Origin: Treponema denticola
GTDB lineage: Bacteria > Spirochaetota > Spirochaetia > Treponematales > Treponemataceae
Assembly (NCBI RefSeq): GCF_024181405.1
Contig: NZ_CP051302.1
Coordinates: forward strand, 1,178,001-1,242,000
DNA length: 64,000 nucleotides
Direction of reading: 5' to 3'
A program made the position numbers and the translations under genes. Below are positions 1 through 7,829 of the stretch, piece after piece (position 1 is the first letter of the stretch; each line of letters starts with the position of its first letter). The notes under the pieces are model-generated. The model was not told the origin of the DNA. It worked only from the letters and a program-made list of their open reading frames with translations, and ran no database searches.

Positions 1-156
1 CTGATACCTCTTGTACTAGGAATAATAACTTTGGTTACCGCCGGATTTATACAAACTGAACAAACAATCCTTGTAGCGGTTTTCGGATTTATAGCTTTAG
101 GAATATATTTTTATTTGGTTTTATTTAAAAACTGTAATGATAAAATAAAAACTTGA
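1..156 (+). CDS. C-terminal end of a small membrane protein (partial)
   Basis: The first frame is open from base 1 to a TGA at 154-156 and encodes 51 residues, so the start lies left of the window. It has two strongly hydrophobic stretches (residues about 1-17 and 23-43) followed by a short polar tail rich in Lys and Asn, the pattern of a protein ending with two membrane helices and a cytoplasmic tail. It runs in the same direction as the prophage genes and ends 85 bases before the next gene. I do not recognise the family. Frame and composition are clear; the function is unknown. Confidence 0.5.
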   Translation: MIPLVLGIITLVTAGFIQTEQTILVAVFGFIALGIYFYLVLFKNCNDKIKT

Positions 157-241
157 TAACTGTCCCGCCCTGCCTGATGTTGTCTTTTCCTTAATCCTTG
201 CAACTTCGGCGGGGCTTCTTTTAATCGGTGGGAGGGAGAAA

Positions 242-907
242 ATGAAAGAATTGGAACTTTTTGAAAACGAAAAAATTGAGAAACAAGAAAGCACAATGAC
301 AGTTAAAGAAGTGTCAGAGATTTTAGGGGTAACGGAAAGAACGGTACAAAGGCATTTAAAATCTGTTAGAGATAGCCTCGACAACATTGTCGAGGTACAA
401 AACGGTATAAAATCCTTAATAACTGAAAAGGAAGTAACTCTCATTAAAAAGAAAATAGAATTAAGTGGGCGGAATGATGTTGTAAATCCTATTACACTTC
501 CTAAAACTAATTTAGAAAAGCAACTTTTAATCCGGCAAGCAATGCAATTGCAAAATGAAATGATAGCAGAGCTTGAAGCGGAAAACAAACAGCTCAAAAT
601 TGAGAATGAACAGCAAAAGCCGAAAGTAGAATACTTTGATATCCTTATAAATCGAGGCAACTCTACAAATATTCGCAACACAGCAAAAGAACTAAAAATA
701 CCTGAAAGGCAATTTATCAAAATGTTACAGCTTGACGGCTTTTTATATAGGGATAAACACAATCAACTATGTCCATATTCCGAGTATATCCAAAAAGGAT
801 ATTTTGAGGTTAAAGAATGGCAGCAGGGAGAAAAAACAGGCACACAAACACTGATTACTGTCGAAGGTAAGCAGTTTTTTATAAATAAATATCAAAAGGC
901 AGCATAG
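242..907 (+). CDS. Phage antirepressor-type protein with KilAC domain
   Basis: A 221-residue protein preceded by a strong ribosome site (GGGAGGGAGAA). Residues about 20-42 form a helix-turn-helix (VKEVSEILGVTERTVQRHL), the middle (about 90-130) is a charged coiled coil, and residues about 130-218 match the phage antirepressor KilAC domain, with the usual pattern of a tyrosine-rich start, an NTAKEL-type helix and a C-terminal VTxxG strand. KilAC proteins of temperate phages counteract or modulate the repressor or bind DNA in early phage development. Its place at the left of the packaging genes fits an early or middle gene. The domain call is strong; the exact regulatory target is unknown. Confidence 0.8.
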   Translation: MKELELFENEKIEKQESTMTVKEVSEILGVTERTVQRHLKSVRDSLDNIVEVQNGIKSLITEKEVTLIKKKIELSGRNDVVNPITLPKTNLEKQLLIRQAMQLQNEMIAELEAENKQLKIENEQQKPKVEYFDILINRGNSTNIRNTAKELKIPERQFIKMLQLDGFLYRDKHNQLCPYSEYIQKGYFEVKEWQQGEKTGTQTLITVEGKQFFINKYQKAA

Positions 908-914
908 ATACGGC

Positions 915-1040
915 ATGAATGAAATAACAAAAGAAAAAACAGACAATCAAAAACAATGTGGAATAATTAAGGTGTATAGAACTGACAATCCTCTTTTAAG
1001 AGGACACATAACACATTTAATAAATAGTAGGTATAGATAA
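915..1040 (+). CDS. Small phage protein (41 residues), unknown
   Basis: ATG at 915 opens a frame of 41 codons ending in TAA at 1038-1040; the last A of this stop is the first base of the next gene's ATG. That TAATG junction implies translational coupling and is the best argument that the frame is real. The product is basic, polar and lacks hydrophobic segments. No strong ribosome site is visible upstream. No family recognised. Confidence 0.45.
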   Translation: MNEITKEKTDNQKQCGIIKVYRTDNPLLRGHITHLINSRYR

Positions 1041-1315
1041 TGACAATAAAAGAAACAAGGCTTTATGTTTTTAACCGTGATAAATGGCATTGTGTAGTCT
1101 GCGGTAAAAAAATAGACTGGAGTACCGGACAAATGGCTCATCGAATACCCAAAACAAAACAAAATATTAAAACTTACGGCCTTAAAATAATAGATCATCC
1201 ATTCAACCTAAAAACTACCTGTTGTTTGCGTTGTAATTCGGCAGTATTGATAAATAATCGGCCTATCGAAAAAGAGCAGTTAGTTGAAGCAATAAAAAGA
1301 GATGGAAGGTATTAA
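1040..1315 (+). CDS. Small HNH-type nuclease-like phage protein
   Basis: A 91-residue protein with Cys18-x2-Cys21 and a second Cys62-x2-Cys65 pair that can form a structural zinc site, His34 in a QMAHRI strand, and Asn56 in HPFNL, an arrangement typical of HNH/McrA-like nucleases. Small HNH proteins are common beside phage recombination and packaging genes, where some help DNA cleavage. It is coupled to the preceding 41-residue gene and followed two bases later by the DUF1064 gene. The zinc-ribbon HNH frame is visible; catalytic competence is an inference, because the second catalytic His is not certain. Confidence 0.65.
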   Translation: MTIKETRLYVFNRDKWHCVVCGKKIDWSTGQMAHRIPKTKQNIKTYGLKIIDHPFNLKTTCCLRCNSAVLINNRPIEKEQLVEAIKRDGRY

Positions 1316-1317
1316 GT

Positions 1318-1662
1318 ATGTATTACAAGAAAAATAAGTACAACATATCGAGTAAAGAACGCCGGACAATAGACGGCATAACATTTGACAGTCTGGCCGA
1401 AATGAAGCGATACCTTGAATTAAAACAGCTTGAAAAGATAGGCGACATAGCCTGTCTTGAGTTGCAACCCAGATTTTTACTTGTACCAAAAACAGAAAAA
1501 GGCGGTCGAGCAGTTTATTATTATGCCGATTTTAAGTATATCAAAAACGGAAAAATCATGTATGAAGATGTAAAAGGCGTACAGACTGATGTATATAAAC
1601 TAAAGAAGAAACTTTTAATGTGGATTTATCCTGATATTTGTTTTTATGAGAATAAAGTATAA
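1318..1662 (+). CDS. DUF1064 family protein (PD-(D/E)XK nuclease-like)
   Basis: A 114-residue protein beginning with a basic segment and then the pattern DGITFDSLAEMKRY, LELQPRFLL, ADFKY and YEDVKG. This matches DUF1064, a phage family related to restriction-like PD-(D/E)XK nucleases; Glu28, Asp71 and the Glu/Lys of YEDVKG would be the metal site. Members are found in phage recombination or replication clusters and may process branched DNA. It follows the HNH-like gene by two bases, so the two are probably one transcript. The family assignment is good; the substrate is not known. Confidence 0.75.
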   Translation: MYYKKNKYNISSKERRTIDGITFDSLAEMKRYLELKQLEKIGDIACLELQPRFLLVPKTEKGGRAVYYYADFKYIKNGKIMYEDVKGVQTDVYKLKKKLLMWIYPDICFYENKV

Positions 1663-1707
1663 AAAGTATTAAGATGTATGAAAAATAACACAATCAAAAA
1701 AAAGCTA

Positions 1708-1736
1708 TTGACAATACTTGCTAAAAATGTTATTAT
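1708..1736 (+). promoter_or_regulatory. Consensus sigma-70 promoter for the higA-like gene
   Basis: TTGACA at 1708-1713 and TATTAT at 1731-1736 are separated by exactly 17 bases. Transcription would start at about 1742-1743, at or beside the ATG of the HigA-like gene, so the message would be leaderless. It is the best host-type promoter in the prophage left half and probably works in the lysogen. Confidence 0.8.
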
Positions 1737-1742
1737 TGTGGT

Positions 1743-2081
1743 ATGAGTTTTGAGAAAGAAGCATTAAAACCTGTACATGCAGGTGAAATTCTGTTAAAAG
1801 ATTTTATGAAGCCGAATAACATTACAGCTTATCGGCTTTCAAAAATTATAAGACTTTCACAAACACATATAGGCCGAATTATCAAGAGAAAAAGGCCTAT
1901 TACTTTAGATACGGCATTAAGGCTTGCTAGAGTGTTTAGCATCAGTCCAGAGTTCTGGCTTAATATTCAAAACAAATACGATCTTGACAATTTGAGCGAT
2001 GAAATAAAAAAGGAGATAGAAAAAATACAACCTATAAAAAAGGAGAGTAAAAAAAATGCAAATAAAAGTTTTAAGTGTTAA
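1743..2081 (+). CDS. higA-like: HigA/VapI-type antitoxin-like DNA-binding protein
   Basis: A 112-residue XRE-family protein. It has the HigA signature PVHAGEILLKDF near residue 10, a helix-turn-helix at about residues 28-60 (AYRLSKIIRLSQTHIGRI), and the FWLNIQNKYDL tail typical of HigA antitoxins. HigA represses its own promoter and neutralises the HigB mRNA interferase. No HigB is present: the space upstream is only a promoter. The following gene, overlapping by 26 bases, is an ASCH protein instead. The start sits directly after a consensus promoter. The family is certain; the role as partner of the ASCH protein is inference. Confidence 0.85.
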   Translation: MSFEKEALKPVHAGEILLKDFMKPNNITAYRLSKIIRLSQTHIGRIIKRKRPITLDTALRLARVFSISPEFWLNIQNKYDLDNLSDEIKKEIEKIQPIKKESKKNANKSFKC

Positions 2082-2580
2082 AAATCCGTATGCATATTTG
2101 ATAATTCAAGGCGGAAAAGATGTTGAGAATAGAACTTGGACTACCGACTATCGAGGAAGAATATATATTCATGTAAGCGGAGATACACTACCATTTATTA
2201 CTCAAGACGAAAATCCACCTAAATTTATAGATGTTAAAGACAACGAAAAGATATTAAATGAGTATGGCGATTATGCAGAAAAACTTGAAGACTGGTACTA
2301 TAACTTATTAGATGCTTATGTTGAAGCTGGAATTCCTGAAGGTACACGGTCAGAATCAGAAATGTTACAAAGAATATGCGACTATCAAGATAAATGGCTT
2401 TTAAAAAGTCAATCAATAATCGGCTATGTTGATTTAGTCGATATTGTAAAAGACAGCTCTAGTCCGTGGTCTATAGACGGACAATACCACTGGATTTTAA
2501 AAAATCCTACACTTCTTAAAAATCCAATCAGGCAAGTAAAAGGTAGACTAGGCCTGTGGAATTATAACTTATTGGAATAA
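2056..2580 (+). CDS. ASCH domain protein
   Basis: A 174-residue protein that starts with the ASCH pattern (KVLSVKNPYAYLIIQGGKDVENR, with conserved Pro, Lys and Asn-Arg) and continues with GRIYIHVSG, matching the PUA-like ASCH fold. ASCH proteins are RNA-binding, and some bacterial members have been reported to cleave RNA. Its ATG lies inside the end of the HigA-like gene (26-base overlap) behind the ribosome site AAAAGGAGAG, so the two are co-translated. The overlap with an antitoxin-type regulator suggests an unusual toxin-antitoxin pair. The domain is clear; the toxin role is inference. Confidence 0.8.
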   Translation: MQIKVLSVKNPYAYLIIQGGKDVENRTWTTDYRGRIYIHVSGDTLPFITQDENPPKFIDVKDNEKILNEYGDYAEKLEDWYYNLLDAYVEAGIPEGTRSESEMLQRICDYQDKWLLKSQSIIGYVDLVDIVKDSSSPWSIDGQYHWILKNPTLLKNPIRQVKGRLGLWNYNLLE

Positions 2581-2603
2581 AAAAACTTTTTTCTTCTTTT
2601 CTC

Positions 2604-2633
2604 TTGTGTTACTAACTACCAATTATTTAAAAT
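2604..2633 (+). promoter_or_regulatory. Phage-specific promoter motif, copy A
   Basis: TTGTGT at 2604-2609, followed by TACTAAC and, after 18 bases, TAAAAT at 2628-2633, preceded by a T-rich tract ending in CTC. It is one of four copies in the prophage with identical 18-base spacing and sits 35 bases before the gene at 2668. Confidence 0.6.
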
Positions 2634-2667
2634 AAAGATACTTACTTAATTTTTAGGGGGTATCTTT

Positions 2668-2853
2668 ATGTTTATACTTTTTAGACAAGATCCATTTTAT
2701 AATGGACTTATGGGACTAAGAGTTTATTTTGACGGTTCCGGCGGTATTGGTAACGGCTCGACAGGAAGTGCAAAACAAAAAGCGTTGCGAAGGAATTCTG
2801 GAACTGGTCTTATTTTTTCTACAAACAGAAATGGTAGAAAAAGGTTCTTCTAG
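2668..2853 (+). CDS. Small glycine-rich phage protein, unknown
   Basis: A 61-residue frame preceded by AGGGGGTATCTTT, a good ribosome site, and by the phage-type promoter. The product is rich in Gly, Ser and Asn in its second half (GSGGIGNGSTGS) and ends in basic residues. It ends three bases before the PAPS-reductase-like gene, so it is likely the first gene of that transcript. No family recognised; the case rests on promoter, ribosome site and spacing. Confidence 0.45.
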   Translation: MFILFRQDPFYNGLMGLRVYFDGSGGIGNGSTGSAKQKALRRNSGTGLIFSTNRNGRKRFF

Positions 2854-2856
2854 TCG

Positions 2857-3507
2857 ATGAAAAACCTGTATTCATCAATACAGTACATGGCGGATAATGT
2901 TCAATCCGCCATTGTGCTTTATTCACTCGGTAAAGACTCAACAGTAATGCTGGACTTATTCAATAAGTTTATGAAAGGGCGATATACGCCTGTTTTTTTA
3001 TATTACTGTGAAAATCTTGAGAGCAAGAATAAAGTTATCCGCTATTACGAAAAGCGGTATAATATAAAGATTGAGCAATATCCGCACTACGAAACAACTT
3101 ATCTACTTTCAAGAGAAGGTAAAAACATCAAACGCCTTACAATGGCTGATACATTTGCGGCATTGAGAGCAAAGTACAATATTGAATACATAGCTTTAGG
3201 CTGGGAGGCTTGCGAGAGCCTGGCTAGAGCCTGTATGCTTAAAACTTTCGACAATGGTATAGACTGGAAGTATAAAAAACTCTGTCCTTTACACGAATGG
3301 GCAAAAAAAGACATCAATAATTATATAAAACAAAACCGCTTAATCCTCGCACCCGAAACATATTCAGGGTTTCGCAATATAGATATATACAAAGGCTTAT
3401 CTCTTGAATGGTTAAAAAATAACTTTCCTGAAGATTATCAAAAATGGGTAACAAAATACCCAATGGCTCAAGCCGATTTTTTGAGGTGGCAAGAATATGG
3501 AAAATAA
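2857..3507 (+). CDS. PAPS reductase-family protein (IbrA-like)
   Basis: A 216-residue N-type ATP pyrophosphatase protein. Its PP-loop is SLGKDS (residues 23-28), followed by the usual VFLYYCENLE strand. It lacks the C-terminal cysteine motif of true PAPS reductases, as in the shorter phage members. In Escherichia coli IbrA/IbrB and in many phages such a protein is encoded directly before a ParB-like protein, as here (the next ATG lies 11 bases inside this gene). The pair is thought to act in DNA-linked regulation or modification, but the chemistry is not established. The fold call is firm, the role uncertain. Confidence 0.8.
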   Translation: MKNLYSSIQYMADNVQSAIVLYSLGKDSTVMLDLFNKFMKGRYTPVFLYYCENLESKNKVIRYYEKRYNIKIEQYPHYETTYLLSREGKNIKRLTMADTFAALRAKYNIEYIALGWEACESLARACMLKTFDNGIDWKYKKLCPLHEWAKKDINNYIKQNRLILAPETYSGFRNIDIYKGLSLEWLKNNFPEDYQKWVTKYPMAQADFLRWQEYGK

Positions 3508-4255
3508 CAAGTTTGAAGTATATCAAATGCAAACGGTAAAACGCAGTAGTATACACGAAGCACCCTATAATCCTAGAAAAATATCTGATGAAGCTCGTAA
3601 AAAGCTAAAAAAAGGCTTAAAGACTTACGGACTTGTACAGCCGATAGTTGTAAACCGCTTAACAATGAATGTTGTGGGCGGTCATCAAAAACTATCAATC
3701 ATGGACGAAGAATATAAATATCCTAAAAATGATTATTCTTTGCAAGTATCAATGATAAATGTTGACGAGGAAACAGAAGTAAAAATCAACATCTTCTTGA
3801 ATAATCCTGCGGCTCAAGGTGAATGGGATAACGAGTTATTACAAGAAATTAAACTAGCCTATCCTGATATAGATTTTCAAAAAGACTTAGCTTTTGATAT
3901 GCTTGATATGCAATATATTTTTGCAGGTTCAAGCCTTTTTGATGATGATAATAACTTATTTGACACCAACCCCGAACAAAACGATATAGTCGATATGGTA
4001 GAGCAGGCAAAAAAAGCAGATCGCCTTAAAGAAGCACGACAGGCAGAAAGAGATATGCGAAAAGCCGAAAACCGAAGCGATAATGATTATCAGGCAAAGT
4101 ACGACGATTACACCTTAACTCTTGTATTTGAAAACAACGCAGCAAAACAAGATTTTTGCAGACGGGCTCACATTGAAACAAAAGAAAAGTTTGTAAAATC
4201 TTCAATCCTTTATGATGTAGCAGACGGTAAAATAAACATGAGAGGTCAAGCATAA
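3497..4255 (+). CDS. ParB-like N-terminal domain protein (IbrB-like)
   Basis: A 252-residue protein with a ParB/sulfiredoxin-like domain in residues about 15-110: APYNPRKIS, then LKKGLKTYGLVQPIVVN, then VVGGHQKLSI, in which the GGHQ stands where other members have GxxR. The C-terminal half is charged and partly coiled-coil. It overlaps the upstream PAPS-reductase-like gene by 11 bases, which matches the IbrA/IbrB arrangement. Its stop codon shares one base with the next gene's ATG (TAATG), tying it to the terminase operon. Some phage ParB-like proteins are nucleases or NTPases; activity here is not shown. Confidence 0.75.
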   Translation: MENNKFEVYQMQTVKRSSIHEAPYNPRKISDEARKKLKKGLKTYGLVQPIVVNRLTMNVVGGHQKLSIMDEEYKYPKNDYSLQVSMINVDEETEVKINIFLNNPAAQGEWDNELLQEIKLAYPDIDFQKDLAFDMLDMQYIFAGSSLFDDDNNLFDTNPEQNDIVDMVEQAKKADRLKEARQAERDMRKAENRSDNDYQAKYDDYTLTLVFENNAAKQDFCRRAHIETKEKFVKSSILYDVADGKINMRGQA

Positions 4256-4818
4256 TGGCGGAAAAATGGGATAGACAAGAAAAAGAAACGGCCAAACAGT
4301 ACGAATACTTTAAAACCTTTCTTAATCTCGGAGCTTTGCGGACGATCCCCAAAGTGCAAGAAAAACACGGCAAAAGTCTAACATATTATCAGAAATTGTC
4401 ATCTCGTAATAACTGGATAGCTCGTGCAGATGCTTACGACCGCTATATTGACGAAATAATAAGAAAAGAAAACATAGAGGCTATAAAAAAAGCAAACAAA
4501 GAAAACATACAACTTGCACAGGCTATAAAGTTTGTTGCAGGGAAAAAAGCCAAATTGCTGATTGACAAAATAAAAGCGGCCGGAGATAACATTGAAAGTT
4601 TGAACGAAGTTATAAACGAAATATCATGGAATGTATTGCCCCAACTCGCAAACATGTCCGTAGATATTGAGCGTAAGGCGTATGGTATGAACGATGAGAT
4701 TTTAAAAATATCGTTAAGTGATAATTCTGATGACAACGATATTGAAGTAAACATAGCGTTCAAGAAAAAAGCCCTTGCCGAAAAACTTACCCCCATAAAC
4801 GAGCCGGAGGCTGAATAG
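4255..4818 (+). CDS. terS: Terminase small subunit-like protein
   Basis: A 187-residue protein directly before and coupled to the large terminase gene. Its N-terminus (residues about 10-65: QYEYFKTFLNLGALRTIPKVQEKHG) has the helix-turn-helix seen in phage small terminases, followed by a long helical region and an acidic tail. The small subunit recognises the packaging site and stimulates the ATPase of the large subunit. Sequence similarity of small terminases is generally weak, so the call rests mainly on position and the DNA-binding helix pattern. Junctions on both sides are one-base overlaps. Confidence 0.7.
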   Translation: MAEKWDRQEKETAKQYEYFKTFLNLGALRTIPKVQEKHGKSLTYYQKLSSRNNWIARADAYDRYIDEIIRKENIEAIKKANKENIQLAQAIKFVAGKKAKLLIDKIKAAGDNIESLNEVINEISWNVLPQLANMSVDIERKAYGMNDEILKISLSDNSDDNDIEVNIAFKKKALAEKLTPINEPEAE

Positions 4819-6314
4819 TGAAAGCGCCGCTCAAAACAGGCTGGAAATGCCTAGATGATAGAACTCTTACCGCTGATACGCTAAGAAACAATCCAAAGGC
4901 TAAGGACGAATTCTTAAACTCGCTTTCACTTGAAGAACTTGAGCGTATAGAATACGATTGGGCATTTTGGGCTAGAGATAGTCAGCTTCCCCCTCTTGAG
5001 TGGGTAACAGGGGAAAAATATATCTGGGTTTTACGATGCGGTCGAGGTTTTGGTAAAACAAGAACAGCGGGCGAGGCTATTATAGAGGCGGTAAAATCAG
5101 GAAAATATAAACACCTATCTCTTTGTGGAGCAACAGCTGAAGAAGTGCGGGATATTATGATTAACGGAGAGAGCGGCATAGCCCGATACTGTCCGCCTAG
5201 CTTGGGTATGGTTTATAAGCCGTCTGTAAAAAAAGTATTCTTTAACAATGGAGCTATAATTAGTATATTCTATGGCTCTGAACCTGAAAAATCGAGAGGA
5301 GCTCAATCAGACTTCTTATGGTGCGATGAAATACACAAATGGAGATACCCGAAAGAAACATTTGACAACTTGCTTTTAGGTTTACGCTTAGGAAGCAATC
5401 CTCTTTGTGTTGTTACGAGTACGCCAAAACCCACAAAGTTTACAAAAGAAATTGAGGCCTTAAAAGACGCTAACGGCAAATCATGTGTATGTGTTACTAT
5501 AGGCTCTACTTTTGAAAATAAAGCCAACTTATCACCTGCATTTATAAACACCATTACAGCACAATACAAAGGCACTCGACTTGAGCTTCAAGAATTATAC
5601 GCACAAATCCTAGATGACAACCCTAATGCTTTATTTAAAAAAGAATGGATTGAATATAACAGAGTTGATGAATTGCCTATTCCGGCAAATCGACAGCGGA
5701 TTGTTGTCTGTGTTGACCCTGCAATAAGTCATAATCAAGAAGAATCAAATCATAATGGTATTATCATAATTCTTGAAGCATATGCACCTGAAAAGCTCGC
5801 TCTTGAAGGCGAGGTAAAATGTAAGGACGAAATGCACTATTATATACTCCGTGATAATTCAATAATCGGAAGACCTAGCGAATGGGGATCTATTGCAGTA
5901 ATGACGGCTGAACACTATCACGCAGATGTAATCGTGATTGAGGATAATCAAGGCGGCGATATGGTAGAAAGCACGCTTATAAATGCAGGTTGCAAAATAC
6001 CTATTGAGCGAGTACACTCGACACGCAGTAAGCAAGCAAGAGCTATGAACGCTTCTTTACTTTGTGAAAAGGGGCGTATTCATTTTTACAGGGATAAAAA
6101 AGAATACACTAACTATGCAGAAAGCGGTAAAGGACACTACATCGACAACTTACAAGTACTTGAAGATGAGCTATGCAACTGGCAGCCTGGCGATGACAGC
6201 CCCGACCGTATGGATGCTTTTGTACACGGTATAAACTTTTTAAAACCTGATACAAAAAATCCCATAAACGAAGATACTGCGAGAAGTGTTCTTGCTAAAG
6301 CTATAGGAAAATAA
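4818..6314 (+). CDS. terL: Phage terminase large subunit
   Basis: A 498-residue packaging motor starting with GTG at the TAGTG junction. Walker A is GRGFGKT (residues 75-81) and Walker B is FLWCDE (166-171), followed by a VVTSTPKP coupling motif near 198-205. The C-terminal nuclease keeps its acidic residues: Asp300 in VVCVDPA, Glu375-Asp376 in VIVIEDNQGG and Asp466 in PDRMDAFVHG. Length and motif order are those of a complete enzyme, which cuts concatemers and pumps DNA into the prohead. It is followed after 12 bases, with its own AAAGGAG, by the portal gene. Confidence 0.95.
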   Translation: MKAPLKTGWKCLDDRTLTADTLRNNPKAKDEFLNSLSLEELERIEYDWAFWARDSQLPPLEWVTGEKYIWVLRCGRGFGKTRTAGEAIIEAVKSGKYKHLSLCGATAEEVRDIMINGESGIARYCPPSLGMVYKPSVKKVFFNNGAIISIFYGSEPEKSRGAQSDFLWCDEIHKWRYPKETFDNLLLGLRLGSNPLCVVTSTPKPTKFTKEIEALKDANGKSCVCVTIGSTFENKANLSPAFINTITAQYKGTRLELQELYAQILDDNPNALFKKEWIEYNRVDELPIPANRQRIVVCVDPAISHNQEESNHNGIIIILEAYAPEKLALEGEVKCKDEMHYYILRDNSIIGRPSEWGSIAVMTAEHYHADVIVIEDNQGGDMVESTLINAGCKIPIERVHSTRSKQARAMNASLLCEKGRIHFYRDKKEYTNYAESGKGHYIDNLQVLEDELCNWQPGDDSPDRMDAFVHGINFLKPDTKNPINEDTARSVLAKAIGK

Positions 6315-6326
6315 AAGGAGAAAAAT

Positions 6327-7829
6327 ATGAAACTATTTGATTTTTTGAAAAGAAACACAATCGGACTTTTTATTGAAACAAAACGAGACGGACGGGGGGC
6401 GTTTGATAACATAAAGACAGATTATGTTCTATCTCGTTCTTTGTATTCATCGGCTCCGGCAGATAGCGGAGCATATTCTAACTATGCTAATTACTCGCTG
6501 GGCAATTATTCTACAAAAACCTATATAGACACTTTTAGCTGGTTTATCGGACTTCCTGAAATTACCGCCGAAAGTGATACATTCACGGCCGATATTCAAA
6601 AGTATTTAACAAAGAATAAAAATAAACTCTTGGCTATTTATCGGCAGACTATGATTGACGGCAAACATTTTGTATGGCTAAGAGCTGAAAAAAACATTAA
6701 GGGTAAAATCATAATGCAGATTAAGCAAATACCTTTAGAAAATGTCATAGAAGATGATTGTATTAAAGACTCGCTCGGTAATTATACAAAGTTTGTTATA
6801 GAAACAGTAGAGAAATGGAAAGATAAGAACTTTGACAAAAAAGCAACTATCAAAATAGAACTAACAGCTGGTAAAGAGCTTATAACTATAAACGGAGACC
6901 AACCTCCTCAATACAACTCAAAGCATATAGAAAACACAAATAGCTTAAACTTTGTACCGGTTTACTGTCTTTACAACAATAAACAAACATTCCTTAAAGA
7001 CGGAATACCAGAAATAGCGGCCGCTGTTCCTTTTATTTTAAGATACGATGCAACTTTAAGAAAGCTGGGGAAACACATAGACGAAATCTTAGATCCAAAA
7101 ATACAGGCAAGAGTTAAAAATGTATCAGACTTTTTAAAATATTCATTCGGGTTTACGGCTGAAGACTTGGAAAATATAAACTCCGGAAAGCAAAGCATAG
7201 ATATATCACAATTCAAAGCCGCAATTCTTAGCGGTGAGAATGACAGTGTCAATTTTATCCAACAGCCTAACAATGCTGAAAGTGCTATATCTCTTTTAAA
7301 ACTTTTACACTGGATTATTATTGAACTTACAATGCCTGAATATTTGTATGGCACGGCTATGAACTCCACCAATGCAAGCGTTCAAGAACAATCCCCTGTA
7401 TGGGCTAAAAAAGTAGAAGGTCGACAAGGAGAATATAACGATTTCTATATTTGGCTATCCGATGTTTTTTATCTTTTCCAAAACGCAATAAATGGACGGG
7501 ATATTTACAGTACAGACGGCGGAGCCGATGATATATCTATCCGCTGGGCAGAGCTAACAGTTAAAGATGATGTACAAGTGATGAATGCTCTCTCCACATT
7601 TATAAATGCAATGGATAAGGCTATGATTATGGGCTTAGTATCACCGCAATCGGCATTTAATACGCTTAAAACTTTTATATCAATTCCAAATGATTATGAA
7701 ACAGAGAAAGAAGCAGCTGCTGAGTGGATTAAACTAAAAATCAACCTTGAGGTCTTACAAGATAGAATAAGAAGCGGGGATATTGACGCTGGAGATGCAA
7801 TCGAAGACTTATTCAAAGAGGCTGATTGA
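6327..7829 (+). CDS. Phage portal protein
   Basis: A 500-residue protein between terminase and the head morphogenesis gene, with features of SPP1/HK97-like portals: an N-terminal beta-rich stem region, a long helix at about 395-470 with aromatic-acidic repeats, and the pattern LTMPEYLYGTAMNSTNASVQEQ near 333-355. The portal forms the dodecameric ring through which DNA passes. Ribosome site AAAAGGAG precedes the ATG. Its TGA shares one base with the next ATG. Position and length strongly support the call; motif support is moderate. Confidence 0.85.
   Translation: MKLFDFLKRNTIGLFIETKRDGRGAFDNIKTDYVLSRSLYSSAPADSGAYSNYANYSLGNYSTKTYIDTFSWFIGLPEITAESDTFTADIQKYLTKNKNKLLAIYRQTMIDGKHFVWLRAEKNIKGKIIMQIKQIPLENVIEDDCIKDSLGNYTKFVIETVEKWKDKNFDKKATIKIELTAGKELITINGDQPPQYNSKHIENTNSLNFVPVYCLYNNKQTFLKDGIPEIAAAVPFILRYDATLRKLGKHIDEILDPKIQARVKNVSDFLKYSFGFTAEDLENINSGKQSIDISQFKAAILSGENDSVNFIQQPNNAESAISLLKLLHWIIIELTMPEYLYGTAMNSTNASVQEQSPVWAKKVEGRQGEYNDFYIWLSDVFYLFQNAINGRDIYSTDGGADDISIRWAELTVKDDVQVMNALSTFINAMDKAMIMGLVSPQSAFNTLKTFISIPNDYETEKEAAAEWIKLKINLEVLQDRIRSGDIDAGDAIEDLFKEAD

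Noticed and set aside
177..234. CCCGCC and GGCGGG pair before the antirepressor gene as terminator
   Set aside because: The loop is over 35 bases and no T run follows; the pairing may be chance.
4982..5575. Minus-strand frames across the terminase gene and similar shadows elsewhere in the prophage
   Set aside because: They lie opposite strong genes, lack ribosome sites and have low-complexity antisense composition.
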